NCBI GenBank assembly: GCA_964464175.1
Contig: CAYXFD010000003.1
Span: 1-64,000, forward strand
DNA: 64,000 nt
Direction of reading: 5' to 3'
Source: CAYXFD01 sp964464175
GTDB lineage: Bacteria; Cloacimonadota; Cloacimonadia; Cloacimonadales; JAJBBL01
Position 1 is the first letter of the stretch; every line of letters begins with the position of its first letter. Below are positions 1-8,265 of this stretch, piece after piece. Both the position numbers and the translations under genes were made by a program. Below the pieces are notes generated by a model, which saw only the letters and a program-made list of their open reading frames with translations, did not search any database and was not told the origin of the DNA.

Positions 1-496
1 GAAGCAGAGCAGGAATATGTACCGCAAATTGGTAATTTGCGGAAAAGAAACAAGTACCAACTTGTTGTACGAGAAAACCTGCGGATGGACAGCAAGCAGC
101 AAAAGCAGACCAAGATGGTCTGCATACGATTAACCTACAGAAGCAGAGCTTCGAAGAAAAGATAAATCCTACAGAGAGATTAGCAGAGAAGGAGTGATTA
201 GATATTAGATATTAGTGATCAGAAAAATAGAGAAAGAGAAAGCAAGTCCGTTGGAAGCAAAGCTACGAAGAAAAGATAAAATCCTGCGGAAGCAAAGCAG
301 GAACAATTTAGCAAATTGTTGTACGAGAAAGCCTGCGGATGGATAGCATCGAAGAAAAGGAAAAAGCCTGCGGATGTGCAGCATCGAAGAAAAGATAAAA
401 GCCGGAGGAAGGGCAGCAAGTAGGTAACAAGGGCGTGTTACCGGGGAAAAAGCAGAAAGCCCGCTTATCGGTCAGGGAGGGGATATGCCTTCGTCT
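1..496. repeat. Intergenic mosaic of short direct and inverted repeats
   Basis: This stretch has no convincing gene. It is built from recurring modules: GAAGCARAGC at 1-10, 140-149, 254-263 and 289-298; CGAAGAAAAG followed by A/G-rich sequence near 152, 266, 350 and 385; CCTGCGGAWG at 78-87, 283-292, 332-341 and 367-376; GTACGAGAAA at 67-76 and 321-330. Two 35-base units lie in tandem at 332-366 and 367-401 and match at 30 of 35 positions. Four perfect inverted repeats interrupt the modules: 22-30/34-42, 105-111/117-123, 302-309/313-320 and 423-429/436-442. The array is cut by the window edge. A short minus-strand open frame across it is Phe/Leu-rich and simply reflects the repeats. Confidence 0.8.
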
Positions 497-1870
497 CTAC
501 GATATAGATTGGCAGCTCTGCAGATTATCCTGGGCAAACTGTTGGGAGTTCTGGAAATCGATCCCGGATTTAATCACTCCCTGGAATTCCTTTTTGGCTT
601 TATCAAATTCCCCTTTTTCTTTATAGCATACACCGAGCAGATTATGTACCCAGATATCCATAACCGGTTTGGTACTTCCCCCTTTCCCCTTCAGGCTTCC
701 CTGCAGGGCTTCAATAGCCTTGTCAAATTTGCCCTGATTCAAATAGCATTGTCCCAGATTGAGCAGCGCTTCCGAGTTATCAGGTCTTTCTTCCAGCGTT
801 TTATGTAATCCTTTCTCAGCCATTTCATAGTTTCCTGTGGAGAGATAATCGGGGATCATTTTTATCAAAGCCTCTTGTTTTGCCTTATCCATGTCGGCTG
901 CACTATCTCCGAACAGGAAAAAACCGGCTTGTACAGGTTTTTCTGCAAAACCGGAAGCCTCGAATGCCGGAGGGAGGGCATTAGAACCTCCAGGCTGCAG
1001 AAAACTAAAAGTTTTGGCTATTCCCAGTTCCCGGTGATTTACTGCCAGATTGTTACCGACAGAAATAATCAGCCGTTCGGAGTAGAGGTTGCCGTAAAGC
1101 CAATAAGGATCATACTCGGGTATCCCGCACGATTCTGCAAAGGCCTTTGTGCGTTCCTCACTGGGGAAAGCTTTGGATTTACCGGCGAGTCCCTGGGCAA
1201 CAGAGAGATCAACAGGGATCCAGCCATAACCAGGCAGCAGTATCTCAGCCCAGTTATGTCCTGCTTCGGTTAACCACATGCAGGTTATTGTCCGGGCAGG
1301 AATTCCGAGGCTTCTGCAGAGAGCACAGAAAACAAAGCTGAATTCCCCGCAGTCTCCTTTTAGTGATGCAAAGGAGTTAGCTGCGCCCCTCTTCGCGGGA
1401 TCGGGATATTCATAGACCATATTCTCCAGAATCCAGTCGAAGATCCTGAGTGCCTGGTGATAAGGATTCTTTTCACTTCCCACAATCTCCAGTGCCCTGG
1501 CTCTGATCTCATCAGTGATCTCAATCCACGGTTCGGAGATGGTGTAGCGTTTATAATCTTCAGATTCCTTATCATAGGGTTTAATCTTTTGGGGATCAAT
1601 AGCGGTAGAAACAGTTTCTCTGCCAAACTGGAAGTCGTAGTAACAGTAAAGCTGCCCGGAGAGAGGAAAGTCCGTTATCCTCCAGAAAACAATACGGTTT
1701 CCCGACAGTTTGTCTTCGCTTATCTCTTCCGGTGGGGGATAGATATTCCGAACGGTTACTTCCTGGCCGCGATGATTAGGGGGCAATGCCACCCAAAGCC
1801 TTATCTCTGCTGAGTCTGCGACCGAGAGATTATCAAAAAAATGCCAGTATCTTCCTTCAGAAATCTGCAT
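497..1870 (-). CDS. Transglutaminase-like protein with C-terminal TPR repeats
   Basis: Likely cytoplasmic protein of 457 residues with a transglutaminase-like cysteine-protease fold. The Cys-His-Asp triad is visible: Cys174 in KGDCGEF, His205 in EAGHNWAEI and Asp221 in GWIPVDLS. About residues 330-440 form TPR-type helical repeats (for example SEALLNLGQCYLNQGKFDKA), which suggests protein-protein contacts. There is no signal peptide. The start is supported by AGGAGA just upstream of the ATG. Members of this family can be peptidases, transglutaminases or non-catalytic; the substrate cannot be told from sequence. It lies 51 bases downstream of meaB on the same strand and may be co-transcribed. 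Downstream is the repeat mosaic. Confidence 0.8.
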   Translation of the reverse strand: MQISEGRYWHFFDNLSVADSAEIRLWVALPPNHRGQEVTVRNIYPPPEEISEDKLSGNRIVFWRITDFPLSGQLYCYYDFQFGRETVSTAIDPQKIKPYDKESEDYKRYTISEPWIEITDEIRARALEIVGSEKNPYHQALRIFDWILENMVYEYPDPAKRGAANSFASLKGDCGEFSFVFCALCRSLGIPARTITCMWLTEAGHNWAEILLPGYGWIPVDLSVAQGLAGKSKAFPSEERTKAFAESCGIPEYDPYWLYGNLYSERLIISVGNNLAVNHRELGIAKTFSFLQPGGSNALPPAFEASGFAEKPVQAGFFLFGDSAADMDKAKQEALIKMIPDYLSTGNYEMAEKGLHKTLEERPDNSEALLNLGQCYLNQGKFDKAIEALQGSLKGKGGSTKPVMDIWVHNLLGVCYKEKGEFDKAKKEFQGVIKSGIDFQNSQQFAQDNLQSCQSIS

Positions 1871-1921
1871 ATCTTCTCCTTTTACATAGATCTTTAGCTC
1901 TCTTCTCTGATGTAGGGGATA

Positions 1922-2908
1922 TTATCCGTTCCAATTTTTGTTGTTATCTATAAGGGTTTTTACCAGATCGTCGGCGACGGTGTAGGAATCGGTTTTTTTG
2001 TTGTAGATATCGTTTATCAATTTATCTGTATCAATTTTTGCGAAAAGTCCGGCAATCTTGAGGGAGACGAGGCTGTTGATCCGGTGGTGCAGCTCAAATT
2101 TGAGTCTTTTCTTTCTGTTCTGCTCCCCCTTTCCGCTCTCTTGCAGGTATTGGCGGTGGGCAGTGATTTTTTCCAGCAGTCCGGCTATCCCTTCATTATC
2201 CCGGGCTATGGTTTTAACAACGGGAGCAAGGTAATCTTTTTGTTCGCTGCTTTTCTGCAGCATCTCAATCTCGGCAAGGGTTCTGTCAACTCCTTCCCTG
2301 TCCGCTTTATTGATCACGAAGATATCAGCAATTTCCATTACCCCGGCTTTGAGAGCCTGAATATCGTCACCTAATCCGGGAGAAAGAATAAGCAGGGTAG
2401 TATCAACGTGCTGTACGATCTCCACTTCCGACTGTCCGACCCCTACGGTTTCGATGATGATATAGTCACACCCGAAAGCTTCCAGTATCTTGGCAGCGTC
2501 AAGAGTAGCGGCGGAAATACCGCCGAGATACCCTCTGGAAGCCATAGAGCGGATATAGACATGGGGATTTATGCTCAGTTCCTGCAGTCTGATCCGGTCA
2601 CCGAGGAGGGCACCGCCGGTGAAAGGACTGGTGGGATCTATTGCCAGGATCCCTATCTTCGGAGTGGTATTCTCCCTGTTTTTCTCTTGCAGCAGCCGAA
2701 GCACGAGTTTTTCGGTGAGAGTGCTTTTACCGACCCCGGGAGGTCCTGTTACTCCGATAGTATAGGCGTTCCGGGACTTATGGTGAATCATGGGGATGAT
2801 TTCTCTCCCCAGGTCTTCATTTTCAACGAGGCTTATCAGTCTGGCAGCCGCCGCGTCGCTCCCGTCCAGCATGGAGCCGATCAATGCGTTAAGTTGTTCC
2901 TTGTTCAT
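1922..2908 (-). CDS. meaB: Methylmalonyl-CoA mutase-associated GTPase MeaB (ArgK family)
   Basis: G3E-family P-loop GTPase, 328 residues. In characterised relatives it loads and protects adenosylcobalamin in methylmalonyl-CoA mutase. Visible motifs are the P-loop GPPGVGKST at 55-63, the family block DPTSPFTGGALLGDR at about 91-105, ETVGVGQSEVEI at about 153-164 (Walker B/switch region) and NKAD at 200-203. Length is normal. Its start overlaps the stop of the upstream 95-residue gene by four bases, so translation is probably coupled. No mutase gene lies in this window. The presence of MeaB implies a methylmalonyl-CoA (propionate/succinate) route elsewhere in the genome. Confidence 0.95.
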   Translation of the reverse strand: MNKEQLNALIGSMLDGSDAAAARLISLVENEDLGREIIPMIHHKSRNAYTIGVTGPPGVGKSTLTEKLVLRLLQEKNRENTTPKIGILAIDPTSPFTGGALLGDRIRLQELSINPHVYIRSMASRGYLGGISAATLDAAKILEAFGCDYIIIETVGVGQSEVEIVQHVDTTLLILSPGLGDDIQALKAGVMEIADIFVINKADREGVDRTLAEIEMLQKSSEQKDYLAPVVKTIARDNEGIAGLLEKITAHRQYLQESGKGEQNRKKRLKFELHHRINSLVSLKIAGLFAKIDTDKLINDIYNKKTDSYTVADDLVKTLIDNNKNWNG

Positions 2909-3192
2909 ATATCATAACCTTGCAGATCGTTCAGAAAGCCGGAGACTTCCGGAAAGAAACCGGGAGGAACGGTAACCTTCATCATTTTAGCCGGGAGCTT
3001 TGCTCTGTCAGCGGTCTGCATTCCCGGAGTCAACTGCTCCGGAGTGTCAATGATGGTATGGTAACACCAGCCGTCCAGCCCTTCCAAAAGATACCCCACA
3101 AAGATCTGATATTCCGGTTTGATGTCGAGAATTATTTCCTTACTGCCGTCGGGCAGATTTCTGATCTCAGCGATCCTGAATTCCAGTTTCAT
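2905..3192 (-). CDS. Small conserved-looking protein between lon and meaB (possible DUF4911)
   Basis: Soluble protein of 95 residues with no signal peptide or membrane segment. It begins MKLEFRIAEIRNLPDGSKEI and has a central EYQIFVGYLLEGLDGW followed by a C-terminal VTVPPGFFPEVSGFLNDL. The layout (strand, helix facing a 'LEG.DG' turn, then a final helix) resembles DUF4911-type proteins, but this is a recollection of the family shape and not a search result. The gene starts two bases after the lon stop and overlaps meaB by four bases, so the three probably form one transcript. The function is unknown. Confidence 0.75.
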   Translation of the reverse strand: MKLEFRIAEIRNLPDGSKEIILDIKPEYQIFVGYLLEGLDGWCYHTIIDTPEQLTPGMQTADRAKLPAKMMKVTVPPGFFPEVSGFLNDLQGYDI

Positions 3193-3194
3193 AG

Positions 3195-5567
3195 TCAGTT
3201 CAGGGCGTAATCCAGAACCTCAGAGATAGTATCGGTGAGCATGATATTCAGCCCTTTTTTTATCCCGTCAGAGATCTCGGAGAGTTCGGGTTCATTCTTT
3301 CCGGGGATGATGACATTCTTTATACCGGCTCTTTTCGCAGCAATGATCTTTTCTTCCAGACCACCGATGGGGAGTACCTTACCGGAGAGGGTAATCTCAC
3401 CGGTCATTGCCAGGTCGGCTTTTACTTTCTTCCCGGAGAGGACAGAAACGAAGGCTGTCACGATACCGGCTCCGGCGGAAGGACCGTCTTTGGGGATAGC
3501 CCCTTCGGGGATATGGAGGTGGATGTCGGTTTCTTTGAAGAAGCTTTCTGCAATTCCGTATTCTTTATGGTGTACCCGGCAGTAGCTGTGGGCAGCCTGG
3601 GCAGATTCTCTCATTATCTCCCCCAGTTTTCCGGTCAGCTTGATCTCCCCTTTTCCTTTCATCTTCACAGCTTCAATCTGGAGAGTCTCTCCCCCGTAGT
3701 TGGTCCAGGCAAGACCGGTAACAATTCCGGCTTCATCTTTCCGGTTAACTTCGGAATAGAGATGTTTGGCAACGCCGAGATAACGGTTCAGGTCTTTTAT
3801 CCCGACATGAATTTTCGGTATCTTTTTCGGCACCGTTCCAACTCCGGTCTCGATCTTTTCGATATAATCCTTTATCGCCTTTCTGATTATCTTGGAGAGA
3901 TGGCGGTCAAGGTCTCTGACCCCGGCTTCCCGGGTGTAGGAACCGATTATCTTTTCTATTGCCTGCTGGGAGAAGGATAGTTCCAGCTTCCCTTCCAGTT
4001 TATACTCTTTCAATAGTTTCGGGATGAGATGATTCTTAGCGATATGACATTTATCGAACATGGTGTAGCCCGGCAGGCGGATTATCTCCATCCTGTCCAG
4101 CAAAGGGCGGGGAATGGAACTGAGCGAATTGGCGGTCGTGATGAACATAACCTGCGAGAGGTCATAGCCGAAATCGAGATAATGGTCACGGAAGCTGTTA
4201 TTCTGTTCCGGGTCAAGAACCTCCAGAAGGGCAGAAGCGGGGTCACCGCGGAAATCTCTGCTCAGTTTATCGACCTCGTCCATCATGATCAGGGGATTGA
4301 CCGTTCCGGCTCTTTTCATGCTCTGCATAATAACTCCTGGGAGGGCACCGACATAGGTTCTCCGGTGTCCCCGGATCTCCGCTTCATCCCGCACACCACC
4401 GAGCGAAAGTCTGACGAATTTCCTGTCAGTCGCTTCGGCTATGGATTTACCTAAAGAGGTTTTTCCGACACCGGGAGGTCCGACGAAGCAGATGATCTGT
4501 CCCTTAATCTTTTCAGCAAGGCGGATAACTGCCAGGAACTCCAGGATGCGGTCTTTCACCTTGGTCAAGCCGTAATGATCTCTGTCCAAGATATATTTTG
4601 CCTGCTTTATCCGGATCTCCCGGGAGTCCCGGGCTTCCTGCCAGGGAACGTCGAGTATCCAGCTCAGATAGGTATGGATAACTGCATATTCCTGGGAATG
4701 GGGAGATATATGGCTCAGCCGTTTAAATTCCTCCTCCGCCTTTTTCCTCGCCTCTTCGTTGAGATTGGTTTCGGTTATCTTCCGCTTGAACTCCAGCAGG
4801 TCTTCCTGTTCGTCGCTTCCGATCCCCAGTTCCCGCTGGATGATCTTTAGCTGTTCGGTCAGATAGTATTCTTTCTGAAGTTTGGTGAGTTTTTTCTTCA
4901 CCTTATCGTCAATCCTGTTTTCCAGTTTGAGGATCTCTATCTCATCAGTGATAAAGGAGATTATGCTGGTGATAGAGCCTTCCAGGGTCGGTATTTCCAG
5001 CAATCTCTGTTTTATCCTGATATCGGCGGTAATATTTGCCAGCACGAAGTAGAAGAATTCATCCGGTTTCTGTATTTCATTGAGAGAGATGATCGCCTCT
5101 TCCGGGATCTGTTTGTTGAGTCTGAGGTATTCCAGGAATAGTTTACGGAACGAGCGGTAAAGGGCTTCGTTTTCAGCAGAGGGTTTTTCTACCCGTTTCT
5201 CGGAGATCTCGCTCTGAGCTGCCAGATAGGTTCCTTTGCGAATGAAGCGTTTCACTTTCATCCGGACATCCCCTTCGACGAGCAGGCGGATATTATTATC
5301 GGGGAGTCTGAAGATCTGGAGTATGGTACAGAGTGTACCCATGCGGAACAATTCTGTAGTTTTGGGTTCACGATCGGAGTCGTAATCAACTTTCTGCACG
5401 ATGCAAAGGATCTTCTTATCTTCGAGATAGGCTTTTTCCACTGCTTCGATCGAGGCTTTACGACCGACCAGAAGTGGAGTTATGATATTTGGGGTCATTA
5501 CCATGTTTCTCAAGGGCAGGACCGGATAGACGGATTTGGCAGCCGTCGTTCTATTAGTTAAAGACAT
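3195..5567 (-). CDS. lon: ATP-dependent Lon protease
   Basis: Full-length LonA-type AAA+ serine protease (790 residues) that degrades misfolded and regulatory proteins in the cytoplasm. The N-terminal substrate-binding domain covers about residues 14-210, followed by a coiled region to about 320. The AAA+ module has Walker A GPPGVGKT at 363-370 and Walker B IMMDEVDK at 427-434. The protease domain carries the catalytic dyad Ser697 (PKDGPSAGAG) and Lys740 (GGLEEK), 43 residues apart as in E. coli Lon. GGAGG lies a few bases upstream of the ATG. It is the first gene of the lon / small protein / meaB run. Confidence 0.98.
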   Translation of the reverse strand: MSLTNRTTAAKSVYPVLPLRNMVMTPNIITPLLVGRKASIEAVEKAYLEDKKILCIVQKVDYDSDREPKTTELFRMGTLCTILQIFRLPDNNIRLLVEGDVRMKVKRFIRKGTYLAAQSEISEKRVEKPSAENEALYRSFRKLFLEYLRLNKQIPEEAIISLNEIQKPDEFFYFVLANITADIRIKQRLLEIPTLEGSITSIISFITDEIEILKLENRIDDKVKKKLTKLQKEYYLTEQLKIIQRELGIGSDEQEDLLEFKRKITETNLNEEARKKAEEEFKRLSHISPHSQEYAVIHTYLSWILDVPWQEARDSREIRIKQAKYILDRDHYGLTKVKDRILEFLAVIRLAEKIKGQIICFVGPPGVGKTSLGKSIAEATDRKFVRLSLGGVRDEAEIRGHRRTYVGALPGVIMQSMKRAGTVNPLIMMDEVDKLSRDFRGDPASALLEVLDPEQNNSFRDHYLDFGYDLSQVMFITTANSLSSIPRPLLDRMEIIRLPGYTMFDKCHIAKNHLIPKLLKEYKLEGKLELSFSQQAIEKIIGSYTREAGVRDLDRHLSKIIRKAIKDYIEKIETGVGTVPKKIPKIHVGIKDLNRYLGVAKHLYSEVNRKDEAGIVTGLAWTNYGGETLQIEAVKMKGKGEIKLTGKLGEIMRESAQAAHSYCRVHHKEYGIAESFFKETDIHLHIPEGAIPKDGPSAGAGIVTAFVSVLSGKKVKADLAMTGEITLSGKVLPIGGLEEKIIAAKRAGIKNVIIPGKNEPELSEISDGIKKGLNIMLTDTISEVLDYALN

Positions 5568-5674
5568 TCAACCTCCGAATTTATCTTTTTTTTTTACTTT
5601 TCCTTGCTCTCTTTTGTCAGAGAGAGTTTAAATGAGAATTGCTGCCTGTTCTGAGTTGCTGAGGGGTAAGGCTT

Positions 5675-6688
5675 TCAGCCTTTGACCGTCAGGTTTATCC
5701 CCTCTCCGCAGTTGAGGCAGATCCCCATTTTTTTTCTGTCTTTGAGGATAACATTCCGCCAGCGGTTAAGCTTCGGACTCTGCCAGAGACTCTTCACAGT
5801 GTTATCCCGAACATTTCCAATCTTATAGATAACATCCTTGTCGAAGCAGCAGATCGCCATTTCACCGTCACAGTTGACTACCGGCTCGGTAAAAATTCTC
5901 CGGCAGCGGTTGGCAATCCTTTTCTTTAAGATAAAACCATCATCCGTAATTTTGTATCTTCTGTGTTTTTCTTTCGTTGGTAAAAACTGCTCGATATCCT
6001 CTTTCTGATAGATCTGAACGGTTTTAAAGATCAGATTATCGGCTCCCGATTCTTTAGCTAACTGCTTTATCCGGTCAATTTCGTGCTCATTATGTTTCAT
6101 AATCAGGAACTGCCAGAGAATGAAGGGGGTTACGGAATTTCTTTTCTTTTTAGCTTCGGCAAGTCTGGCGGTGTTTTCGATAACTTTATGGAAATCACCC
6201 CCTACCCGGTATTTATTGTAGGTTTCCGGAGAGGCACCGTCGAGAGAAACAATAAGGGAATCGAGTCCCGAATCAACGATTGCTTCCGGATCGGGCAGAT
6301 AGTTCATATTGGTCGAGGAGTGGGTATAAATTTTATATTGAGAGGCGTATTTTACCATTTCGGGAAAATTCTTATGCAGCAGCGGTTCCCCCTGATTCCA
6401 GAGGAGGATCATGACTGCGGTATCTTTGATCTCATCTATGATTTTCCGGTAGAGATCCATAGCCATATCACTCCGCTCCCTTTTCAGGGTATTGTTCCCG
6501 GAAGGGCAGAGAGGACAGGAGAGGTTACAGTAACTGGTCGGCTCGATCATAACGAGCGGGGGCGATCCTTTAACGATGCTCTTTCTGAGGATCAGGGAAA
6601 GAGCATAGGAGGAATAGCACAACAGGATGTTGAAGAAAGGTTTGGGGGTAAAGATCCTTTTCAGAGTCCGTAGTTTATAGCGCATCAT
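5675..6688 (-). CDS. Radical SAM/SPASM domain protein
   Basis: Radical S-adenosylmethionine enzyme of 337 residues. The 4Fe-4S/SAM motif is Cys54-xxx-Cys58-xx-Cys61 in TSYCNLSCPLCPSG. A TIM-barrel-like core follows, with LLWNQGEPLLH near 96-106 and SLDGASPETYNKYR near 148-161. A Cys-rich C-terminal SPASM-like region holds NRCRRIF, MAICCFD and GICLNCGEG, likely binding auxiliary clusters. SPASM proteins modify peptides, proteins or small molecules; no precursor peptide gene is apparent next to it, so the substrate is unknown. Two ATGs are adjacent at the start and the ribosome-binding site is weak. An AAGGCT/AGCCTT hairpin overlaps the stop codon but lacks a U tract. Confidence 0.88.
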   Translation of the reverse strand: MMRYKLRTLKRIFTPKPFFNILLCYSSYALSLILRKSIVKGSPPLVMIEPTSYCNLSCPLCPSGNNTLKRERSDMAMDLYRKIIDEIKDTAVMILLWNQGEPLLHKNFPEMVKYASQYKIYTHSSTNMNYLPDPEAIVDSGLDSLIVSLDGASPETYNKYRVGGDFHKVIENTARLAEAKKKRNSVTPFILWQFLIMKHNEHEIDRIKQLAKESGADNLIFKTVQIYQKEDIEQFLPTKEKHRRYKITDDGFILKKRIANRCRRIFTEPVVNCDGEMAICCFDKDVIYKIGNVRDNTVKSLWQSPKLNRWRNVILKDRKKMGICLNCGEGINLTVKG

Positions 6689-6781
6689 GGTGACAGAGAT
6701 CCCGGCTACTCTCCTGAAAAGACTTCAGGTGTCAGCAAAAGTTTTATTTTAGGCAGGTATATGTTCTTTTCCGGCAGCCGG

Positions 6782-7156
6782 TCAGGCGTCATCTTCTTCT
6801 TCCTCTTCATCGTCCTTTTCGGGCAGCTGGGCATAGTAGTTTATCTTTTTCACCACATTATAGTTGTGAATCACTACCGAGAGGTAGAAGAAGTTAGCAA
6901 CGATAAGAACGATATTCATCTCAATCCTCCGGAAGGAGAAATAGAAAAACATCAGAAATACAAGGGGTACCAGGATACTTTTCAGAATTATTATTCCGGC
7001 AACCGGTCCGAAGATCCTGAAAATGAAGCGGGCTGCCGGATTCCTTTCATTATTGACATTGGTCTTACTGACTACCTTGTAGGTGGAATGTCCGTCCAGA
7101 AGGTTCAGGATAATAAAGAGGACTAACAGGATAAAGAAAAAGGTCATCGATTCCAT
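6782..7156 (-). CDS. Small integral membrane protein with acidic tail (DUF5658-like)
   Basis: Protein of 124 residues with about four hydrophobic segments (roughly 4-20, 46-58, 60-75 and 80-97) and a strongly acidic C-terminal tail (KDDEEEEEDDA). The first helix is followed by LDGHSTYKVV, then NERNPAARFIFRIFGP, a layout reminiscent of DUF5658 membrane proteins. The resemblance is only by eye. TAGGAG lies in front of the ATG and overlaps the stop of the upstream gene, which implies coupling with the preceding 95-residue membrane protein. The function is unknown. Confidence 0.7.
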   Translation of the reverse strand: MESMTFFFILLVLFIILNLLDGHSTYKVVSKTNVNNERNPAARFIFRIFGPVAGIIILKSILVPLVFLMFFYFSFRRIEMNIVLIVANFFYLSVVIHNYNVVKKINYYAQLPEKDDEEEEEDDA

Positions 7157-7164
7157 TCAATCTC

Positions 7165-7452
7165 CTATTTTTTGTCCGAACCGGAGGGTTCATCATCCCC
7201 GGCATCGAATATTTCAGGATCTTTATCCGGTTTGACTTCATTATGGGGATCGATCGTCTCATCCGGGAAAGGGGAATTCCGTTTCTTCTTCTTTAGCGAC
7301 TCGGAAAGCATAAGATAGATAAGAAGTATCACCGGAAGAGTCAGATACCAGAATCTGACGCTGAGGGCAAGAAGTTTCACCCCCAGACTGACGATCAGAA
7401 CAACAAAAGCGATGATCAATAAGATCCGGAGAAAAAGCAGTAAAACTTTCAT
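7165..7452 (-). CDS. Small two-helix membrane protein
   Basis: Protein of 95 residues with two predicted membrane helices (about 3-26 and 34-48), then a basic patch (SLKKKKRN) and a hydrophilic, acidic C-terminus rich in Asp, Glu, Pro and Ser. Its ATG overlaps the rph stop codon by one base (TAATG) and is preceded by GGGAGGG, so it is translated from the rph message. No family is recognised. The following gene also encodes a small membrane protein with an acidic tail, so the two may act together. Confidence 0.7.
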   Translation of the reverse strand: MKVLLLFLRILLIIAFVVLIVSLGVKLLALSVRFWYLTLPVILLIYLMLSESLKKKKRNSPFPDETIDPHNEVKPDKDPEIFDAGDDEPSGSDKK

Positions 7453-8198
7453 TATTTATCCCTCCCTTTCGGCACCAGGCAGTTTTCCGGCTGGAGCGGA
7501 GACCGGTTTATGTTCAGACCTACAGCCATTTTCTGTAGAAGGATCAGCTCTCTGATATTCTGCTCCGCCAGGGAGAGTAGTTCCGTCAACTGAGCCGGAG
7601 TAAAGGGTTTCTTTTCTGCCGTTCCCTGTATCTCGATGAAATTGCCTGTTTCGGTCATCACGATATTCATGTCGGTATCGGCAGTTGAGTCGAGCCGATA
7701 ATCGAGATCTGCCACCGGTTTGTTAGCAACGATCCCGACACTCACTGCAGCAAACCATTCCCGGAGCGGGGATCCCGTTAGCAGTCCCTGCTCTGTCATC
7801 CAGCAGAAGGCATCATAGAGGGCTATGCAGGCTCCGGTTATTGCCGCCGTTCTCGTTCCCCCGTCGGCTTGAATAACATCACAATCAAGAACAATGGTAT
7901 GCTGCGGAAAGAGGGTCATCTCGCTGACAGAGCGGAGAGCTCTTCCGATAAGTCTCTGGATCTCAGCCGTTCTCCCTGTTATCTTCCCCGAGGTAACTTC
8001 CCGTCTTGTCCGGGTTCGGGTACTGCGGGGGAGCATGCTGTATTCTGCAGTTATCCAGCCCTGGTTGCTGTCGGTAAGGAAAGGGGGTACACCTTCTACG
8101 ACACTGGCGTTGCAGATGACCTTGGTATTTCCGAATTCGATGAGCACAGACCCTTCCGGATAGAGGAGAAAATGCCGGGTAATCTTAACTTCTCTCAT
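7452..8198 (-). CDS. rph: Ribonuclease PH, 5' end apparently frameshifted
   Basis: Phosphorolytic 3'-exoribonuclease that trims tRNA 3' ends. The core is clear: EGSVLIEFGNTKVICNASV, GWITAEYSMLPRSTR, GRTAEIQRLIGRALR and CDVIQADGGTRTAAITGA. From this ATG the protein is 248 residues and starts directly at MREVKITRHF, so the usual first dozen residues (M-R-x-D-G-R-x-x-D-E-L-R-P) are missing. An in-frame TAA lies four codons upstream and no good ribosome-binding site precedes the ATG. In a neighbouring frame just upstream, translation reads ERERNGKEHS, which resembles the missing segment. A TTG at 8251 in that frame has GAGGGAG seven bases before it. A small deletion or a sequence error would explain this. 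Confidence 0.9.
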   Translation of the reverse strand: MREVKITRHFLLYPEGSVLIEFGNTKVICNASVVEGVPPFLTDSNQGWITAEYSMLPRSTRTRTRREVTSGKITGRTAEIQRLIGRALRSVSEMTLFPQHTIVLDCDVIQADGGTRTAAITGACIALYDAFCWMTEQGLLTGSPLREWFAAVSVGIVANKPVADLDYRLDSTADTDMNIVMTETGNFIEIQGTAEKKPFTPAQLTELLSLAEQNIRELILLQKMAVGLNINRSPLQPENCLVPKGRDK

Positions 8199-8265
8199 GA
8201 GTGTTCTTTACCGTTCCTTTCTCTTTCCGTCAAATAAATTCTGAAAGTCAAAGAAAAACTCCCTC

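Noticed and set aside
219..419. A 66-codon minus-strand frame rich in Phe and Leu
   Set aside because: It follows the repeat mosaic exactly and repeats 'SAGF.LFF.A'; it has no ribosome-binding site and is best explained as a by-product of the DNA repeats.
1..442. CRISPR array
   Set aside because: The repeats are degenerate, unevenly spaced and without unique spacers of constant length; no cas genes are nearby.
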